Source of the DNA: an uncultured Clostridia bacterium
Lineage (GTDB): Bacteria > Bacillota > Clostridia > Oscillospirales > Acutalibacteraceae
DNA: 33,868 nt
Direction: 5' to 3'
Assembly: GCA_904420015.1 (NCBI GenBank)
Contig: CAJFTS010000011.1
Span: 1 to 33,868, forward strand
This document shows positions 31,069-33,868 of this stretch, piece after piece. Below the pieces are notes generated by a model, which did no database searches, had not been told where the DNA came from, and saw nothing but the letters and a program-made list of their open reading frames with translations. Every line of letters starts with the position of its first letter. Within the stretch, counting starts at the first letter, position 1. Position numbers and translations under genes: made by a program.

Positions 31069-33868
31069 TTATTTAAAGTATTTCACACCCGACGCAAAGA
31101 TGCGCTGTTCTTTCTCGCCGGGAACATTTTTATAGAGATTGCGGCCCTTGCGCTCGCTATGGCCCATCTTGCCCAGGATGCGGCCGTCCGGGCTGAGGAT
31201 GCCTTCAATGGCGCAGACCGAGCCGTTGGGATTCCACTCGATGGAATTGGAAACGTTCCCGTCCGGGTCGCAGTACTGGAAGGCGATCTGGCCGTTTTCC
31301 GCCAGGTACTTGACCGTGGTTTCGTCCGCCACAAACCGGCCCTCGCCGTGGGATACCGGCACCGCGTGCACGTCGCCGGGCTTGACGCCGGAGAGCCAGG
31401 GGGAATTGACGGAGGAGACGCGGGTGTATACCATCCGGGATACATGGCGGCCCAGGGTGTTGAAGGTCAGGGTCGGGTCCTCCGGCTTTAGGTCGCGGAT
31501 CTCGCCGAAGGGTACAAGGCCCAGCTTGATGAGCGCCTGGAAGCCGTTGCAGATACCCAGCATCAGGCCGTCCCGGTCATAGAGCAGCGCGCGCACCGCC
31601 TCCGCCACCTGGGGGTTGCGGAAGGTGGTGGCAATGAACTTGCCCGAACCGTCCGGCTCGTCGCCGCCGGAGAAGCCGCCGGGCAGCATGATGATCTGGG
31701 AATCGTTGATCTCCTGAACCATCCGCTCGATGGTTTTTTCAATGCCGTAGGCGGTCAGGTTGTTGACCACCAGGATTTCCGCCTTGGCCCCCGCCTCTTC
31801 AAAGGCACGGGCGGTATCCACCTCGCAGTTGGTGCCCGGAAAAACGGGGATAAACACCTTCGGCTTGGCGGTCTTTACCGCCGGAGCCGCGCCGGAGGGG
31901 AAGGCATAGGGGGTAACCTGGATGCCGTAGTCGGGCGCGTCGGGCGCGTTGACCGGAAAGACCGTCTCGAGCTTGGAGAGATAGGCATCCTGGAGGTCTG
32001 TGAGCGAAACCGATTCTCCGCCGAGTACAAAGTCTTGCGAAGCGGTGGTTTCGCCGATGACCTGATAGCCAATGGAGCCGAGCGCTTCCGGCGCATCCAT
32101 TTCCAGAAGGAAGGAGCCCGCTTTGGGGGTGTAAAGCTCCGCCTGGGACAGGCGGGCCGTCACCGTGACGCCGATGCGGTTGCCGAAGGCCATCCGCGCC
32201 AGCGCCGCCGCCAGGCCGCCTTCATGGATGACGGATGCGGCGAGAACCGCGCCGCTCTGCGCGGCGGCGGTGACGGCACGGTAGACGTCCTTGACCTTCT
32301 CAAAATCCGGCAGCTTGGAGGGGGCGGTGGGCAGCTCCACAAACACCAGCTTGGAGCCGGCCTTTTGCAGCGCCGCCGACACCGTCTTGCTCGCCTTGGT
32401 GGCGGCGATGGCAAAGCTCACCAGGGTGGGGGGGACGTCCAGCTCGTTAAAGGAGCCGGACATGGAGTCCTTCCCGCCGATGGAGGGGGTGCTGTAGGCA
32501 AGCTGGGCCTGCAAGGCGCCCAGAAGTGCCGCGGCCGGCTTGCCCCAGCGGGTGGGAACGTCGTGCAGGCGTTCAAAATATTCCTGGAACGTCAGGCGGG
32601 CGGAAAGGGGGTCGGCCCCCACCGCCGCCAGCTTGGAAAGGGACTCGGTGACCGCCCAGGCCGCCCCGTGGAAGGGGCTCCATTTGGACAGGCCGGGAAT
32701 AAAGCCGTAGCTCATGGCGGTGGCGTCGTCGGTTTCCCCGTGAACAAGGGGAAGCTTTGCCACCATGGCCTCCTCCGGCGTCAGCTGGTACTTGCCCGCA
32801 AAGGGCATGAGCACGGTACCTGCGCCGATGGAGGAGTCGAACCGTTCCGAAAGCCCCTTCTGGGAGCAGACGTTTAGGCGGGAAAGGTTTGCCTTCATGG
32901 CGCCGGCAAAGCCCTTGCCCTTCACCTCTTCGGGGATTTGTTCATAATAGCATTCCTCCGCCTTGGGAGCGGGGACGGCGGCTTCGGCTTTCTGGGTTAC
33001 GCCGTTGGTGTTCAGGAAAGCGCGGGAGATGTCCACAATCATGTCGTCCCGCCACAGCATCCGCAGCCGCTCGTCGGCGGTGACCACCGCAACCGGGGTG
33101 GCTTCCAGGTTTTCCGCGTCCGCCGCGTCGATAAAAGCGTTTACATCCCCGTCGTCGAGAACCACCGCCATGCGCTCCTGGGACTCGGAAATGGCAAGCT
33201 CGGTGCCGTCTAAGCCTTCGTATTTGCGGGGCACGCTGTCGAGCGTAATGCGAAGCCCGTCGGCAAGCTCGCCGATGGCCACGCACACGCCGCCCGCGCC
33301 GAAATCGTTGCAGCGCTTAATCATCCGGGATACCTCCGGGTTGCGGAAGAGACGCTGGAGCTTGCGCTCGGTGGGCGGGTTGCCCTTTTGCACCTCTGCG
33401 CCGCAGGTTTGCAGCGATTCGTCGGTGTGGGCCTTGGAGGAGCCGGTGGCGCCGCCGCAGCCGTCCCGGCCGGTGCGCCCGCCCAGCAGCACGATCACGT
33501 CGCCGGGCTGGGGAACCTCCCGCACCACGTTGGATTTGGGAGAAGCGCCCACCACCGCGCCGATTTCCAGGCGCTTGGCCACGTAGCCCTCGTCGTAAAG
33601 CTCCACCACCTGGCCGGTGGCAAGGCCGATTTGGTTACCGTAGGAGGAATAGCCGTGGGCGGCGCTGGTGGTAATCTTGCGCTGGGGAAGCTTGGCGGGC
33701 AGGGTTTCGCTGATGGGCACGGTGGGATCGCCCGAGCCGGTCACCCGCATGGCCTGGTAGACATAGGCCCGCCCGGAAAGGGGGTCGCGGATGGCGCCGC
33801 CCAGGCAGGTGGCCGCGCCGCCGAAGGGCTCGATTTCGGTGGGATGGTTGTGGGTTTCGTTTTTAAAC
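31069..33868 (-). CDS. purL: Phosphoribosylformylglycinamidine synthase, single-chain type (5' end outside window)
   Basis: About 933 C-terminal residues are present. The sequence enters at FKNETHNHPTEIEPFGG, the conserved ATP/FGAR site of the PurL family, and continues through RDGCGGATGSS and NDFGAGGVCVAIGELADG. The second half carries PSIGGKDSMSGSF. The C-terminal class I glutaminase domain has FPGTNCEVD, the nucleophile Cys in LGICNGFQ and the His in VSHGEGRF. One chain therefore carries both synthase and glutaminase, so no separate purQ/purS is needed. It converts FGAR to FGAM in purine synthesis. The reading frame stays open to the window edge; an ATG at 33750 is internal, not the start. 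Confidence 0.95.
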   Translation of the reverse strand, partial: FKNETHNHPTEIEPFGGAATCLGGAIRDPLSGRAYVYQAMRVTGSGDPTVPISETLPAKLPQRKITTSAAHGYSSYGNQIGLATGQVVELYDEGYVAKRLEIGAVVGASPKSNVVREVPQPGDVIVLLGGRTGRDGCGGATGSSKAHTDESLQTCGAEVQKGNPPTERKLQRLFRNPEVSRMIKRCNDFGAGGVCVAIGELADGLRITLDSVPRKYEGLDGTELAISESQERMAVVLDDGDVNAFIDAADAENLEATPVAVVTADERLRMLWRDDMIVDISRAFLNTNGVTQKAEAAVPAPKAEECYYEQIPEEVKGKGFAGAMKANLSRLNVCSQKGLSERFDSSIGAGTVLMPFAGKYQLTPEEAMVAKLPLVHGETDDATAMSYGFIPGLSKWSPFHGAAWAVTESLSKLAAVGADPLSARLTFQEYFERLHDVPTRWGKPAAALLGALQAQLAYSTPSIGGKDSMSGSFNELDVPPTLVSFAIAATKASKTVSAALQKAGSKLVFVELPTAPSKLPDFEKVKDVYRAVTAAAQSGAVLAASVIHEGGLAAALARMAFGNRIGVTVTARLSQAELYTPKAGSFLLEMDAPEALGSIGYQVIGETTASQDFVLGGESVSLTDLQDAYLSKLETVFPVNAPDAPDYGIQVTPYAFPSGAAPAVKTAKPKVFIPVFPGTNCEVDTARAFEEAGAKAEILVVNNLTAYGIEKTIERMVQEINDSQIIMLPGGFSGGDEPDGSGKFIATTFRNPQVAEAVRALLYDRDGLMLGICNGFQALIKLGLVPFGEIRDLKPEDPTLTFNTLGRHVSRMVYTRVSSVNSPWLSGVKPGDVHAVPVSHGEGRFVADETTVKYLAENGQIAFQYCDPDGNVSNSIEWNPNGSVCAIEGILSPDGRILGKMGHSERKGRNLYKNVPGEKEQRIFASGVKYFK

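Noticed and set aside
1-33868. CRISPR arrays, insertion sequences, prophage, tRNA or rRNA genes
   Set aside because: No regularly spaced repeats, transposase, integrase or structural phage genes, or cloverleaf/rRNA sequence was recognised on either strand.

Overview
The window (33.9 kb, G+C-rich, both strands coding) looks like chromosome of an anaerobic, endospore-forming low-redox Firmicute, most likely a Clostridia member of the Oscillospiraceae/Ruminococcaceae type. Reasons: a YpeB germination protein, a Firmicutes-type rplU-prp-rpmA operon in which L27 carries the Prp-cleaved N-terminal extension, dimeric-type glycyl-tRNA synthetase, single-chain PurL, YfmF/YfmH M16 proteins, archaeal/clostridial-type LeuC/LeuD, and canonical sigma-A promoters with 17-bp spacers. 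Nothing in it looks like a prophage, transposon or integrative element; it reads as core chromosome with a few accessory surface genes. The species cannot be named from sequence alone.

Layout. 1-5.4 kb: glyS (partial, minus), then ypeB, a tiny Ser/Pro-rich lipoprotein, a KtrB/TrkH potassium channel subunit and a YerB-type (DUF3048) lipoprotein, all plus. 5.4-5.8 kb: a hairpin-rich gene-free stretch. 5.9-9.8 kb: a 1294-residue surface protein with leucine-rich repeats and eight cadherin-like beta-sandwich domains. 10.1-11.4 kb: a membrane-anchored PdaC-like polysaccharide deacetylase whose catalytic Asp is replaced by Cys. 11.6-14 kb: divergent universal stress protein and Na+/proline symporter genes with a perfect CRP/FNR-type palindrome between them. 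14-16.9 kb: copZ-copA copper export genes followed by a decayed 143-bp duplicate of the copA nucleotide-binding region. 17-20.9 kb: galE, an HD-domain hydrolase, a stomatin-like SPFH protein and YebC. 21.1-22 kb: a second, motif-complete deacetylase behind a structured leader. 22-22.9 kb: a divergent pair, a degenerate SLOG-family protein and a small XRE regulator, sharing a 16-bp-arm palindrome.

22.9-33.9 kb is housekeeping on the minus strand: leuC-leuD, rplU-prp-rpmA, folD, lgt (with a 227-residue charged coiled-coil tail), the yfmF-yfmH pair with ATGA overlap, and the 3' 2.8 kb of purL.

Themes: envelope biology (YpeB, two lipoproteins, Lgt that lipidates them, the LRR/beta-sandwich protein, two deacetylases, GalE), ion and metal homeostasis (KtrB, PutP, CopA/CopZ), and translation (GlyS, L21, L27 with its protease, YebC, EF-P-associated YfmF/YfmH). 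No clearly new multi-gene system was found. The items most worth a second look are the copA relic, the Cys-substituted deacetylase, the SLOG/XRE pair with its operator, the large repeat protein, the CRP/FNR site and two unexplained structured intergenic stretches. All identities, counts and foldings were made by eye, without database searches.
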